Shown here: positions 1 to 6,009 of the stretch, piece by piece
Position numbering within the stretch: position 1 is the stretch's first letter
How the letters are laid out: the number at the start of each line of letters is the position of its first letter
From: Ramlibacter sp.
GTDB taxonomy: Bacteria > Pseudomonadota > Gammaproteobacteria > Burkholderiales > Burkholderiaceae_C
Reading direction: 5' to 3'
Assembly: GCA_021156245.1 (NCBI GenBank)
Contig: JAJNBO010000115.1
Location: 1-7,434, forward strand
Length of the DNA stretch: 7,434 bases
Notes under the pieces: generated by a model
Told to the model about the DNA's origin: nothing
The model's database searches: none
What the model saw: only the letters and a program-made list of their open reading frames with translations
Translations under genes and position numbers: made by a program

Positions 1-66
1 GGCATGCGTGACTCCATCGTGGAAGGCGCCGACAGCGTCACCGCGCTGCCGCTCGAAGCCTTCTGA
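1..66 (+). CDS. C-terminal end of an unidentified protein (partial, cut by the window edge)
   Basis: The frame is open from the first base and ends at TGA 64-66. It gives 21 residues ending in TALPLEAF. Only the tail is visible, so no family can be assigned. The stop is 8 nt before the next start codon, and the stop codon lies inside the Shine-Dalgarno stretch (TGAGGA, 64-69) of that gene. The two are therefore probably co-transcribed and translationally coupled. The reading frame is supported by this spacing and by G/C-rich third positions, not by homology. Confidence 0.55.
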   Translation, partial: GMRDSIVEGADSVTALPLEAF

Positions 67-74
67 GGAAACCG

Positions 75-1052
75 ATGTCGAAACTGCCTCCCGTCCTTCG
101 CAACCTGCCGCTGCCGGTGATCGCATCGCCGATGTTCATCGTGAGCACGCCGAAGCTGGTGATCGAGCAATGCAAGGCCGGCGTGGTGGGCTCCATGCCC
201 GCCCTCAACGCCCGGCCCGCTTCCCAGCTGGACGAGTGGCTGCACGAGATCGAGGAGACACTGGCGGCGTACAACCGCGCCAACCCCGACCGGCCGGCGG
301 CGCCCTATGCCATCAACCAGATCGTGCACAAGAGCAATGACCGGCTCGAGCACGACATGGAGGCGGTGGTGCGGCGCAAGGTTCCGATCATCATCACGTC
401 GCTCGGCGCGCGCACCGACGTGAACGAAGCGATCCATTCGTACGGCGGTGTCGTGCTGCACGACATCATCAACAACATGTTCGCCCGCAAGGCGATCGAG
501 AAGGGCGCCGACGGGCTGATCGCCGTCGCGGCCGGGGCGGGCGGCCACGCGGGGGTGAAGAGCCCGTTCGCGCTGGTGCAGGAAATCCGCCAGTGGTTCG
601 ACGGGCCCATTGCCCTCTCGGGCGCCATCGCCACCGGCGGCGCCGTGCTGGCCGCTCAGGCCATGGGCGCGGACTTCGGCTACATCGGCTCGGCCTTCAT
701 CGCCACGCACGAGGCGCGCGCGAGCGATGCGTACAAGCAGGCGATCGTGGAGGGCACCTCGGACGACATCGTCTATTCCAACCTGTTCACCGGCGTGCAT
801 GGCAACTACCTCAAGGCCAGCATCCGCGCGTCCGGGCTCGACCCCGACAACCTGCCGGAAAGCGACCCCAGCAAGATGAGCTTCGGCGGCGGTGAAGGCA
901 GCAAGAAGGCCTGGAAGGACATCTGGGGCTCCGGCCAGGGCATCGGCGCGGTCTCGCAGGTGAGCTCCGTGGCGGATTACGTCGCGCGGCTGAAGCGCGA
1001 GTACGCGCAGGCGCGCGAACGACTCGGCCTCCCCGCACTCGCTCCGGCGTGA
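75..1052 (+). CDS. Nitronate monooxygenase-family FMN-dependent oxidoreductase (2-nitropropane dioxygenase-like)
   Basis: A 325-residue cytoplasmic TIM-barrel flavoprotein. The family uses FMN to oxidise alkyl nitronates; some members are NADH:quinone reductases or FabK-type enoyl reductases, so the true substrate is open. Visible landmarks: an N-terminal strand PVIASPMFIVS (14-24); GAGGHAG at 154-160, whose His158 is at the position of the family's catalytic histidine; and a phosphate-binding half with LSGAIATGGA (181-190) followed by GADFGYIGSAF (198-208). Length fits the bacterial family (about 320-350). The ATG at 75 has a good Shine-Dalgarno (GAGGA, 65-69, 5 nt spacing) and the protein begins where the family does. 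It sits 8 nt after the preceding gene, so it is likely the distal gene of an operon entering from the left. A detoxification or redox role is inferred only. Confidence 0.88.
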   Translation: MSKLPPVLRNLPLPVIASPMFIVSTPKLVIEQCKAGVVGSMPALNARPASQLDEWLHEIEETLAAYNRANPDRPAAPYAINQIVHKSNDRLEHDMEAVVRRKVPIIITSLGARTDVNEAIHSYGGVVLHDIINNMFARKAIEKGADGLIAVAAGAGGHAGVKSPFALVQEIRQWFDGPIALSGAIATGGAVLAAQAMGADFGYIGSAFIATHEARASDAYKQAIVEGTSDDIVYSNLFTGVHGNYLKASIRASGLDPDNLPESDPSKMSFGGGEGSKKAWKDIWGSGQGIGAVSQVSSVADYVARLKREYAQARERLGLPALAPA

Positions 1053-1079
1053 CCCTGCACCGGCCGGTCGGCTAGCTCG

Positions 1080-1095
1080 GCAGCAGGCCTGCTGC
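1080..1095. repeat. 16-bp perfect palindrome in the gap after the nitronate monooxygenase gene
   Basis: GCAGCAGGCCTGCTGC reads identically on both strands. It lies 28 nt after the stop at 1052 and 37 nt before the GTG start at 1133. A shorter palindrome, ACCGGCCGGT, precedes it at 1059-1068. As RNA it could fold as a 6-bp stem with a GGCC loop, but no T-run follows, so a classical intrinsic terminator is not supported. It could be an operator, a weak terminator, or chance in G+C-rich DNA. The rest of this 80-bp gap shows no convincing promoter. Confidence 0.45.
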
Positions 1096-1132
1096 GATGA
1101 TCGGCTGATCGACTCCCGACGCTGGAGGATGG

Positions 1133-2614
1133 GTGCAACAGCAGATCGAGCAGTGGGACCTGGGTTCCGGAACCTGGCAGCGTGACCGGGCTGCCGAGGC
1201 ATGGCGCCTCGTTGCCGGACCCTCCGGCGCCACGGTGTCCTCAACCATCGCTCTCGACGACCTTGTGCGCCTGGTCGGCGCCCGCCGCGACCCCGCGGGG
1301 GGCAGATGGCTTCCCCCAGACTTCCGGTTCTCGCCACGCACCGGCGCCCCGCTGCAGGCTCCGGACACCCGCGCCGATGCCTCCTGGGTGCCGCCTTTCG
1401 GCGCGTCGACACAGCCCGGGTCGCAGCATGCGTCGCGCGGCCTGAGGCGAACACCGGCCGCATTGGCGCTGGCGCGCGCGCCGGGTCGCACGGCGAGCAG
1501 CAAGCCCGATCGCACGTTGCCGCTGCTGCCCCAGGGCCGCTACCAGTTCGTGGTGGACAGCTTCGATGTCACTTGTCCCAACCTGCTGGCCATCGAGCCC
1601 GACGAAGGCCGGCTTTTCGTGCTGCTGCCGCACTCGCAGCAGTGGATCCCGCTCGAGTGCCCGACGGGGCCAGGCTGGGGCCATCGGCTGCCGAACCCGC
1701 GCGGGTGGCGCATGGAGGTGCTCCACGCCGATGGCCATGCGACCTTGTACTGCCCCTCGGCCACGGGGCTGGTCGTGATCACGCCAAGCGTGCTGGGCCT
1801 GCGTTGCTCCATCGAGCAGGCGGGGCACGGCCCGGCGCTCGGCGGCCCGGTGGCATGGAACGGCGAGATCTGGACACCCACGCACGGGAAGGACGACATG
1901 GTGCACCTGATCGGCAAGCGCGCGGACGCCGCCGGCCGTGCGTACACGGTGTTGCCGACGCAGGTGCCGGTGCCGCCTCAGGGTTTCGAAGCGCCGGTGT
2001 TCGATGACCACCATGTGACCTGGCTGTCCGATCACGGACAACTGGTGCTGCGTGGCGACGCGAACGGCGGCATGCGAACGGAGTGGGTGGCGTGGCCGGA
2101 GGACGTCAAGCCCGTCTTCGCCGTGGGTTGCCCCTACCTGCATGACGACGGGAGCTTCTGGCAGTTGTGCCGCAGGAACGCGGAGTCAGGCGTCGCGTTC
2201 GTGCAGGTGGCCGGCGTCGGTGCGCCGCGGCCGATGCAACAGGTGAACGCGGCCAGCGTCAGCACCGGGGGCGTGAGCTACCGCGGCACGGCGCGCTTCG
2301 CCGACGCCCCCTGGACCGCGCAAGGCGAAGAGGCGTCCGTGGAAGTCGTGCTGCCCTTGCTGGAGTCGGCGCGCGACGGCGCGGTGCTCGGGCTCAGGAT
2401 GGATGCGCCGCGCGGCGTGCCGGCCCTCGTGCAGGGCGGGCACGAACCGAAGCGCGCCATCCTGCAGGTCGAATTGCCCGGCCAGGCCGCGGTGTCCTTC
2501 GGCGGGATCGCGGTCAAGCGGCCCTGGCTCGCGCTGCCGTTCGTGCACGACGGCCATCTCTGGATCCATCATCCCGAGATGCCGCAGGTGCCCGGGTGGA
2601 AGTTGGACGCGTAG
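1133..2614 (+). CDS. Hypothetical protein, predicted all-beta (propeller-like), with a cysteine-less zinc-ribbon-like knuckle
   Basis: I do not recognise the family. The 493-residue product has no signal peptide or membrane segment and looks cytoplasmic. GTG 1133 is chosen because GGAGG (1124-1128) lies 4 nt upstream and an in-frame TGA lies at 1106-1108; no other suitable start is visible nearby. Residues 59-74 (WLPPDFRFSPRTGAPL) resemble a zinc-ribbon knuckle, CPxCGxPL, with Ser67 and Thr70 where cysteines would be. Residues 76-132 are Pro/Arg/Ser-rich and probably a flexible linker. From about 137 onwards, short beta-rich units recur, with D/N-G-x-(I/L/F)-W-type turns near 242-248 (WNGEIW), 290-298, 337-343 (HDDGSFW) and 472-477 (HDGHLW). 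These suggest a degenerate beta-propeller. The next gene begins 5 nt after the stop, so the two form a unit. Function is unknown; a role with the zinc-ribbon membrane partner is inference. Confidence 0.8.
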   Translation: MQQQIEQWDLGSGTWQRDRAAEAWRLVAGPSGATVSSTIALDDLVRLVGARRDPAGGRWLPPDFRFSPRTGAPLQAPDTRADASWVPPFGASTQPGSQHASRGLRRTPAALALARAPGRTASSKPDRTLPLLPQGRYQFVVDSFDVTCPNLLAIEPDEGRLFVLLPHSQQWIPLECPTGPGWGHRLPNPRGWRMEVLHADGHATLYCPSATGLVVITPSVLGLRCSIEQAGHGPALGGPVAWNGEIWTPTHGKDDMVHLIGKRADAAGRAYTVLPTQVPVPPQGFEAPVFDDHHVTWLSDHGQLVLRGDANGGMRTEWVAWPEDVKPVFAVGCPYLHDDGSFWQLCRRNAESGVAFVQVAGVGAPRPMQQVNAASVSTGGVSYRGTARFADAPWTAQGEEASVEVVLPLLESARDGAVLGLRMDAPRGVPALVQGGHEPKRAILQVELPGQAAVSFGGIAVKRPWLALPFVHDGHLWIHHPEMPQVPGWKLDA

Positions 2615-2619
2615 CACGC

Positions 2620-2934
2620 ATGGCCGAGCCCACCTTGCAGCACCAGCGCACGGACCCGTTGCTGGAAGTCCGGCCCGGTGGCGAGTTCTGCCGCTGGTGC
2701 AACGGGCCCTGGTTCGGCGAAGTGGCGTTCTGTCCTTATTGCGGGCGGGCTTCCACGAGCGGGCCCGAACCGCATCCCTCCCCGGTGGCGCCAGAGGCGG
2801 CAGCCGGCTGGAAGTCCCGCGTCATGCCGGTGGTGGCCGGCGCGTTGATCGGTCTCGTGCTCGTGATCGCCGGGGAACTGGCGATCCGGTCCGGTGTCTG
2901 GCAAGCCCTGAAAGCCGCCGTTCAGGGACCGTAG
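2620..2934 (+). CDS. Small zinc-ribbon protein with one C-terminal transmembrane helix
   Basis: A 104-residue product. Residues 22-44 hold a treble of CxxC pairs typical of a zinc ribbon: Cys24-x2-Cys27, then Cys38-x2-Cys41 followed by Gly42 (FCPYCGRA). A Pro/Ala/Ser-rich linker (45-63) leads to a single hydrophobic helix at about 68-85, preceded by Lys65 and Arg67. The zinc ribbon would thus face the cytoplasm under the positive-inside rule, followed by a short tail. The ATG at 2620 lies 5 nt after the stop of the preceding gene and has no clear Shine-Dalgarno, pointing to translational coupling. Its 3' end overlaps the end of cydB on the other strand by 13 bp. No family-specific function can be given; such proteins usually act as membrane-tethered partners, which is inference here. 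Confidence 0.8.
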   Translation: MAEPTLQHQRTDPLLEVRPGGEFCRWCNGPWFGEVAFCPYCGRASTSGPEPHPSPVAPEAAAGWKSRVMPVVAGALIGLVLVIAGELAIRSGVWQALKAAVQGP

Positions 2935-3929
2935 CTCAATGCCGAAGCCTTGCCCCAGAACACGCGGTACATGAAGATCGTGTAGACGATGATGGCGGGC
3001 AGGGTGATGGCGACGCCGACGAAGATCACCACCAGCGACTCGTGCGCGCTGGCCGCCTGCCAGACCGTGAGCTTGTCGATCACGATGTACGGATAGATGC
3101 TGTACGACAGCCCCAGGAAGGCCAGCACGAAGATCAGCACCGTGCTGGCGAACACCACCCAGCCGTAGCCGGCCTGGATGACGTTCTCGCGGCCCGTCAC
3201 GTGGAAAGCGGCGAAGAACGCCGCTGCGCATGCCACCGGGATCGGCAGCAGGCCCAGGAACTGCGGCATCGCAAACCACTTGTCGAACACCGTCGCGCTC
3301 ACCAGCGGCGTCGCGAGCGAGATGCCCACGAGCGCAGCGCCCATGGGCCAGAGGACGAGCCTCGCCCAGCGCACGGCCTTCGCCTGCAACGGCCCTTCCG
3401 TCTTCATGATCAACCAGCCGGCGCCGAGCATCGCGTAGGCGGTGGGCAGCGTGACGGCGATCAGCAGCGCGAACAACGTCGCCCAGAGGCCGTGGTCGAA
3501 GCCGGTGAGGTAGCTGCCCAGCATCCAGCCTTGGGCGGCCGCCGCCATCAGCGAGCCGAGCGCGAAGATGCGGTTCCACATCTCCTTGCGCGCCGCGCGC
3601 GCCTTCACGCGGAAGTCGAAGGAGACGCCGCGCAGGATCAGCCCGATCAGCATCACCGCGACCGGGAGGTACAAGGCGGACAGCACCAGTCCGTGCGCCA
3701 GCGGAAAGGCGATCAGCAGCACGCCGATTCCCAGCACCAGCCAGGTTTCGTTCGCGTCCCAGAAGGGGCCGATGCTGGCGACCATCAGGTCCTTCTCGTG
3801 GTCGGCCGCGAAGGGCAGCAGCAGCCCCACGCCGAGGTCGTAGCCATCGAACACCACGTAGGCGAGCAGCGCCAGGCCCATCACGGCCATGAAGATCAGG
3901 GGCAGCAAGGTCGGCCAGTCGAACGTCAT
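2922..3929 (-). CDS. cydB: Cytochrome bd-type quinol oxidase subunit II (cyanide-insensitive oxidase type)
   Basis: A 335-residue polytopic inner-membrane protein that pairs with CydA to form the quinol:O2 oxidoreductase; in this family subunit II stabilises the haem-bearing subunit I. Family hallmarks are DGYDLGVG (28-35), GPFWDANETWL (54-64) and RGVSFDFR (100-107). About eight further hydrophobic helices follow, with a late YPYIV segment (279-283). The length matches CioB-type subunits. The frame is open much further upstream, but ATG 3929 is chosen because the protein begins MTFDWPTLLP as in the family and AAGGA (3936-3940) lies 6 nt before it. The start is 14 nt after the cydA stop. The gene ends inside the convergent zinc-ribbon gene, so no cydX-like small subunit gene follows it here. 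An alternative name is cioB. Confidence 0.96.
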   Translation of the reverse strand: MTFDWPTLLPLIFMAVMGLALLAYVVFDGYDLGVGLLLPFAADHEKDLMVASIGPFWDANETWLVLGIGVLLIAFPLAHGLVLSALYLPVAVMLIGLILRGVSFDFRVKARAARKEMWNRIFALGSLMAAAAQGWMLGSYLTGFDHGLWATLFALLIAVTLPTAYAMLGAGWLIMKTEGPLQAKAVRWARLVLWPMGAALVGISLATPLVSATVFDKWFAMPQFLGLLPIPVACAAAFFAAFHVTGRENVIQAGYGWVVFASTVLIFVLAFLGLSYSIYPYIVIDKLTVWQAASAHESLVVIFVGVAITLPAIIVYTIFMYRVFWGKASALSYGP

Positions 3930-3943
3930 GTCGGATCCTTTCC

Positions 3944-5332
3944 TCAGGCGGGGCCGCCGATGGGTGTCGCCGCCTTCGGGCTTTGCGGCGCGTCCGGCGT
4001 GGGCATTGCGGGGTGCCGGGCCATGTACATCAGCACCAGCACGTACGCAGTCAACAGGAATGCATAGACGCAAAGGTAGGCGATCAGCGTGGACAGCACC
4101 ATGCCGGGCGCATGCTGCGCCACCAGGTCCGCCGTGCGCAGGTGGCCATAGACCAGGAAGGGCTGGCGCCCGACCTCGGTGACGATCCAGCCAGCCAGGG
4201 TCGCCACCCAGCCGGAGAAGGTCATGCCGGCCAGCAGGCGCAGTTGCCAGCGGGAGAAGGGTGAGCCCTCGGCGCCTTTGTCGCGCCGGCGCCGCCACAC
4301 CGTCCACGCGGCCCACCAGGAAACGGCCAGCATCAGCAGGCCCATGCCCACCATCACGCGGAAGCTCCAGAACACCGGCGCCACCGGCGGGTGGGCGTTC
4401 GGGAATTCGTTCAGGCCCTTGAGCTCGGCGTCCATGTCGTGGGCGAGGACGAGGCTGGCGAGCTTGGGCACCTGCAGGGCGTAGTCGGTTCGGCCTTCCT
4501 TCTCGTTGGGCCAGCCGAACAGCGTCAGCGCGGCGCCTTTTTCGGTGTGCCAGATGCCTTCGATGGCGGCGATCTTGGCGGGCTGGTGCTGCAGCGTGTT
4601 GAGGCCGTGCATGTCACCCGCGACGATCTGCAGCGGGATGGCGACGGCCGCCGCCATCACGCCGGTGCGCAGCGCGCGATGCGTTCCGCCGTTCTGCGTG
4701 CCGCGCAGCAGTTGCCAGGCGGACAGTCCAGCGATCAGGAAGGAAGCGGTAAGCGTGGACGCCAGCAGCTTGTGCGCCAGGCGATAGGGGAAGGAGGGGT
4801 TGAACACGATCTCCAGCCAGTCCCGGGCATGGAATCTGCCGTCAATGATGGTGAAGCCCGCGGGGGTCTGCATCCACGAGTTCAGGCTCAGGATCCAGAA
4901 GGCGGACAGCGTCGTGCCCGCGGCCACCATCAGCGTGGCGATCATGTGCACGCGGTCGGAGACGCGGCTGCGGCCGAACAGCATGATGCCCAGGAAGGTG
5001 GCCTCCAGGAAGAACGCGGTCAGCACCTCGTAGCCGAGGAGCGGCCCTGCGATGTTGCCGACGCGCTCCATGTATCCCGGCCAGTTGGTGCCGAACTGGA
5101 AGCTCATGGTGATGCCGGAGACCACGCCCATCGCGAAGCTGAGGGCGAAGATCTTGGTCCAGAGGTAGTACGCCTCCTCCCAGTGTTTCGCTTCGGCTGC
5201 GTCCTTCGCCGAACTGTTGCGCACGCGGAAGTACACCAGGAACCAGCACAGCGCGATGTTGATGGTGGGGAACAGGATGTGGAAGGCGATGTTCGCGGCG
5301 AACTGGATCCGCGAGAGCATGAGCGTGTCCAT
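3944..5332 (-). CDS. cydA: Cytochrome bd-type quinol oxidase subunit I, short Q-loop (cyanide-insensitive oxidase type)
   Basis: A 462-residue inner-membrane subunit carrying the haems and the quinol site; it reduces O2 to water with electrons from quinol. Residues matching the E. coli ligands are visible: His18 (haem b595/d side), Glu102 and Glu110 in GYEVLTAFFLEATF, His187 and Met327 (haem b558 ligands), Lys253 and Glu258 in QPAKIAAIE (quinol binding), and Glu386 with Arg389 in GWIVTEVGRQPF. Only 69 residues separate Glu258 from Met327, against 136 in E. coli, so the Q-loop is the short type seen in CioA. GRQPF stands where E. coli has GRQPW. ATG 5332 is chosen over upstream in-frame codons because AAGGAG (5338-5343) lies 5 nt before it and MDTLMLSRIQF matches family N-termini. 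The regulator's stop is 2 nt upstream. An alternative name is cioA. Confidence 0.97.
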   Translation of the reverse strand: MDTLMLSRIQFAANIAFHILFPTINIALCWFLVYFRVRNSSAKDAAEAKHWEEAYYLWTKIFALSFAMGVVSGITMSFQFGTNWPGYMERVGNIAGPLLGYEVLTAFFLEATFLGIMLFGRSRVSDRVHMIATLMVAAGTTLSAFWILSLNSWMQTPAGFTIIDGRFHARDWLEIVFNPSFPYRLAHKLLASTLTASFLIAGLSAWQLLRGTQNGGTHRALRTGVMAAAVAIPLQIVAGDMHGLNTLQHQPAKIAAIEGIWHTEKGAALTLFGWPNEKEGRTDYALQVPKLASLVLAHDMDAELKGLNEFPNAHPPVAPVFWSFRVMVGMGLLMLAVSWWAAWTVWRRRRDKGAEGSPFSRWQLRLLAGMTFSGWVATLAGWIVTEVGRQPFLVYGHLRTADLVAQHAPGMVLSTLIAYLCVYAFLLTAYVLVLMYMARHPAMPTPDAPQSPKAATPIGGPA

Positions 5333-5334
5333 CG

Positions 5335-5904
5335 TCACTCCTTGGCGGTACGGCGCCCGGTCATCCGGTCCTTGAGCTCCAGCACCCGCGTGACGGCGGT
5401 GCCCATTCCCATCAGCTGCATCGCGGTCTCCGGCGCCAGCTTCTGGACGTCGTCGAACCAAGTCATGAGGCGGTCGATCAGCTCGTACATCTCCCGCATG
5501 CGCTGCTGCGCGTGCGCTTCCGCTTCACCGTTGGGTTGTTCGAGCAAGGCCATGCGAAGCATCGACAGTGTGGGCTCGATCTCGCGCCGGCGGCGCTCTT
5601 CGGCAAGCACCCGGAAGATTTCCCACACGTCCTGCGGTGCCTCGAAGTACTCGCGGCGGTCGCCCGGCAGGTGCTTCATGCGAACCAGCCGCCAGGACTG
5701 CAGTTCCTTCAAACCCATGCTCACGTTCGAGCGCGAGAACTCGAGCGCTTCGGCGATCTCGTCCGCATTGAGCGCGCGCTGCGAGATGAAGATCAAGGCG
5801 TACATCTGCCCGACGGTGCGGTTGATGCCCCAGCGGCTGCCCATTTCGCCGAAGTGCGCCACGAACTGCCGGCTGAGGGGAGGAAGGTGGTCTTGCAATG
5901 CCAT
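5335..5904 (-). CDS. GbsR/MarR-family winged-helix transcriptional regulator of the cydAB operon
   Basis: A 189-residue cytoplasmic DNA-binding protein. Residues about 30-90 form a winged helix-turn-helix: ADEIAEALEFSRSNVSMGLKELQSWRLV carries the recognition helix and KHLPGDRREYF (77-87) the beta wing. Residues 95-180 are helical and probably dimerise. SRSNVSMGLKEL is typical of GbsR-type (COG1510) regulators. The protein contains no cysteine, so thiol or cysteine-ligated Fe-S sensing is excluded. It is the first gene of the operon; its stop is 2 nt before cydA, and its last codons form the cydA ribosome-binding site. ATG 5904 is chosen because MALQDHLPPL matches the usual N-terminus and upstream codons run into the A+T-rich dyad at 5930-5957. 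Its own Shine-Dalgarno is weak. Control of cydAB and of itself is inferred from position. Confidence 0.87.
   Translation of the reverse strand: MALQDHLPPLSRQFVAHFGEMGSRWGINRTVGQMYALIFISQRALNADEIAEALEFSRSNVSMGLKELQSWRLVRMKHLPGDRREYFEAPQDVWEIFRVLAEERRRREIEPTLSMLRMALLEQPNGEAEAHAQQRMREMYELIDRLMTWFDDVQKLAPETAMQLMGMGTAVTRVLELKDRMTGRRTAKE
5338..5343 (-). promoter_or_regulatory. Ribosome-binding site of cydA inside the regulator's last codons
   Basis: AAGGAG on the minus strand forms the final Lys-Glu codons of the regulator and lies 5 nt before the cydA ATG at 5332. It fixes the cydA start and implies translational coupling between repressor and oxidase. Confidence 0.75.
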
Positions 5905-5929
5905 GAACCGGAGTGTCTGCGTTTTCTTT

Positions 5930-5957
5930 TGAACTTTCAGTAATTCCTGAAAATTCA
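5930..5957. promoter_or_regulatory. 28-bp dyad, probable operator of the GbsR/MarR-type regulator
   Basis: Twelve of fourteen base pairs are symmetric about 5943/5944. The core is TTTCAG (5935-5940) and CTGAAA (5947-5952) flanking a central AATT, with outer arms TGAA (5930-5933) and TTCA (5954-5957). It can also be read as two 10-bp palindromes of form TGAAnnTTCA at 5930-5939 and 5948-5957, 18 bp centre to centre. G+C is 8 of 28, far below the surroundings. It ends 25 bp upstream of the regulator's ATG, where an autoregulatory site would lie. I could not pick a confident -35/-10 pair for the minus-strand operon; its promoter probably overlaps this site. Binding by this regulator is inference from position and symmetry. 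Confidence 0.65.
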
Positions 5958-5975
5958 GACAGCGCTGCGGGGTCT

Positions 5976-6003
5976 TTGGCGCGGCCGCGCCTTGGTGCAT
6001 ACT
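5976..6003 (+). promoter_or_regulatory. Candidate promoter of the radical SAM gene, predicting a leaderless transcript
   Basis: A -35-like TTGGCG (5976-5981) and a -10-like CATACT (5998-6003) are separated by 16 bp. Transcription starting 6-7 nt after the -10 box would begin at 6009-6010, which is the ATG itself. No good Shine-Dalgarno precedes that ATG, which agrees with a leaderless message. The hexamers are only moderate matches to consensus. Confidence 0.4.
5978..5991. repeat. 14-bp perfect palindrome between the candidate -35 and -10 boxes
   Basis: GGCGCGGCCGCGCC is identical on both strands and sits almost exactly in the spacer of the candidate radical SAM promoter. It could be a binding site for an unknown factor. 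Because it is entirely G+C in a G+C-rich genome, chance is a real alternative. Confidence 0.35.
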
Positions 6004-6009
6004 GGATGC

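Noticed and set aside
1129..1131. ATG immediately after GGAGG as start of the unknown gene
   Set aside because: It is in a different frame from the long coding region, and there is no spacing between it and the Shine-Dalgarno sequence. GTG 1133 fits better.
1241..2143. A 300-codon minus-strand open frame within the unknown 493-residue gene
   Set aside because: It has no plausible ribosome-binding site and an Arg/His-rich low-complexity product. The plus-strand frame has a Shine-Dalgarno, a coupled downstream gene and ordinary protein composition.
2403..4067. A long plus-strand open frame opposite cydB
   Set aside because: Its product is rich in Arg, His, Gln, Glu and Asp with no domain sense, and it crosses the 3' parts of two real genes and the antisense of cydB. 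It is a shadow produced by high G+C at third positions.
3944..5461. Starting CydA upstream at 5461
   Set aside because: The added 43 residues are the regulator's coding sequence in another frame. AAGGAG 5 nt before ATG 5332 and the family N-terminus settle the start.
5905..5930. T-rich stretch GTTTTCTTTTG as a terminator tail
   Set aside because: No stem precedes it on the plus strand and no gene ends there on that strand. It is part of the A+T-rich leader of the oxidase operon.
4391..5932. A long plus-strand open frame opposite cydA and the regulator
   Set aside because: The opposite strand encodes unmistakable CydA and a winged-helix regulator with all key residues. The plus-strand frame has shadow-like composition and crosses the operon boundary.
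5929..5958. FNR/Anr-type site controlling the oxidase
   Set aside because: The FNR consensus TTGAT-n4-ATCAA is not present. The symmetric elements here are TGAA/TTCA based.
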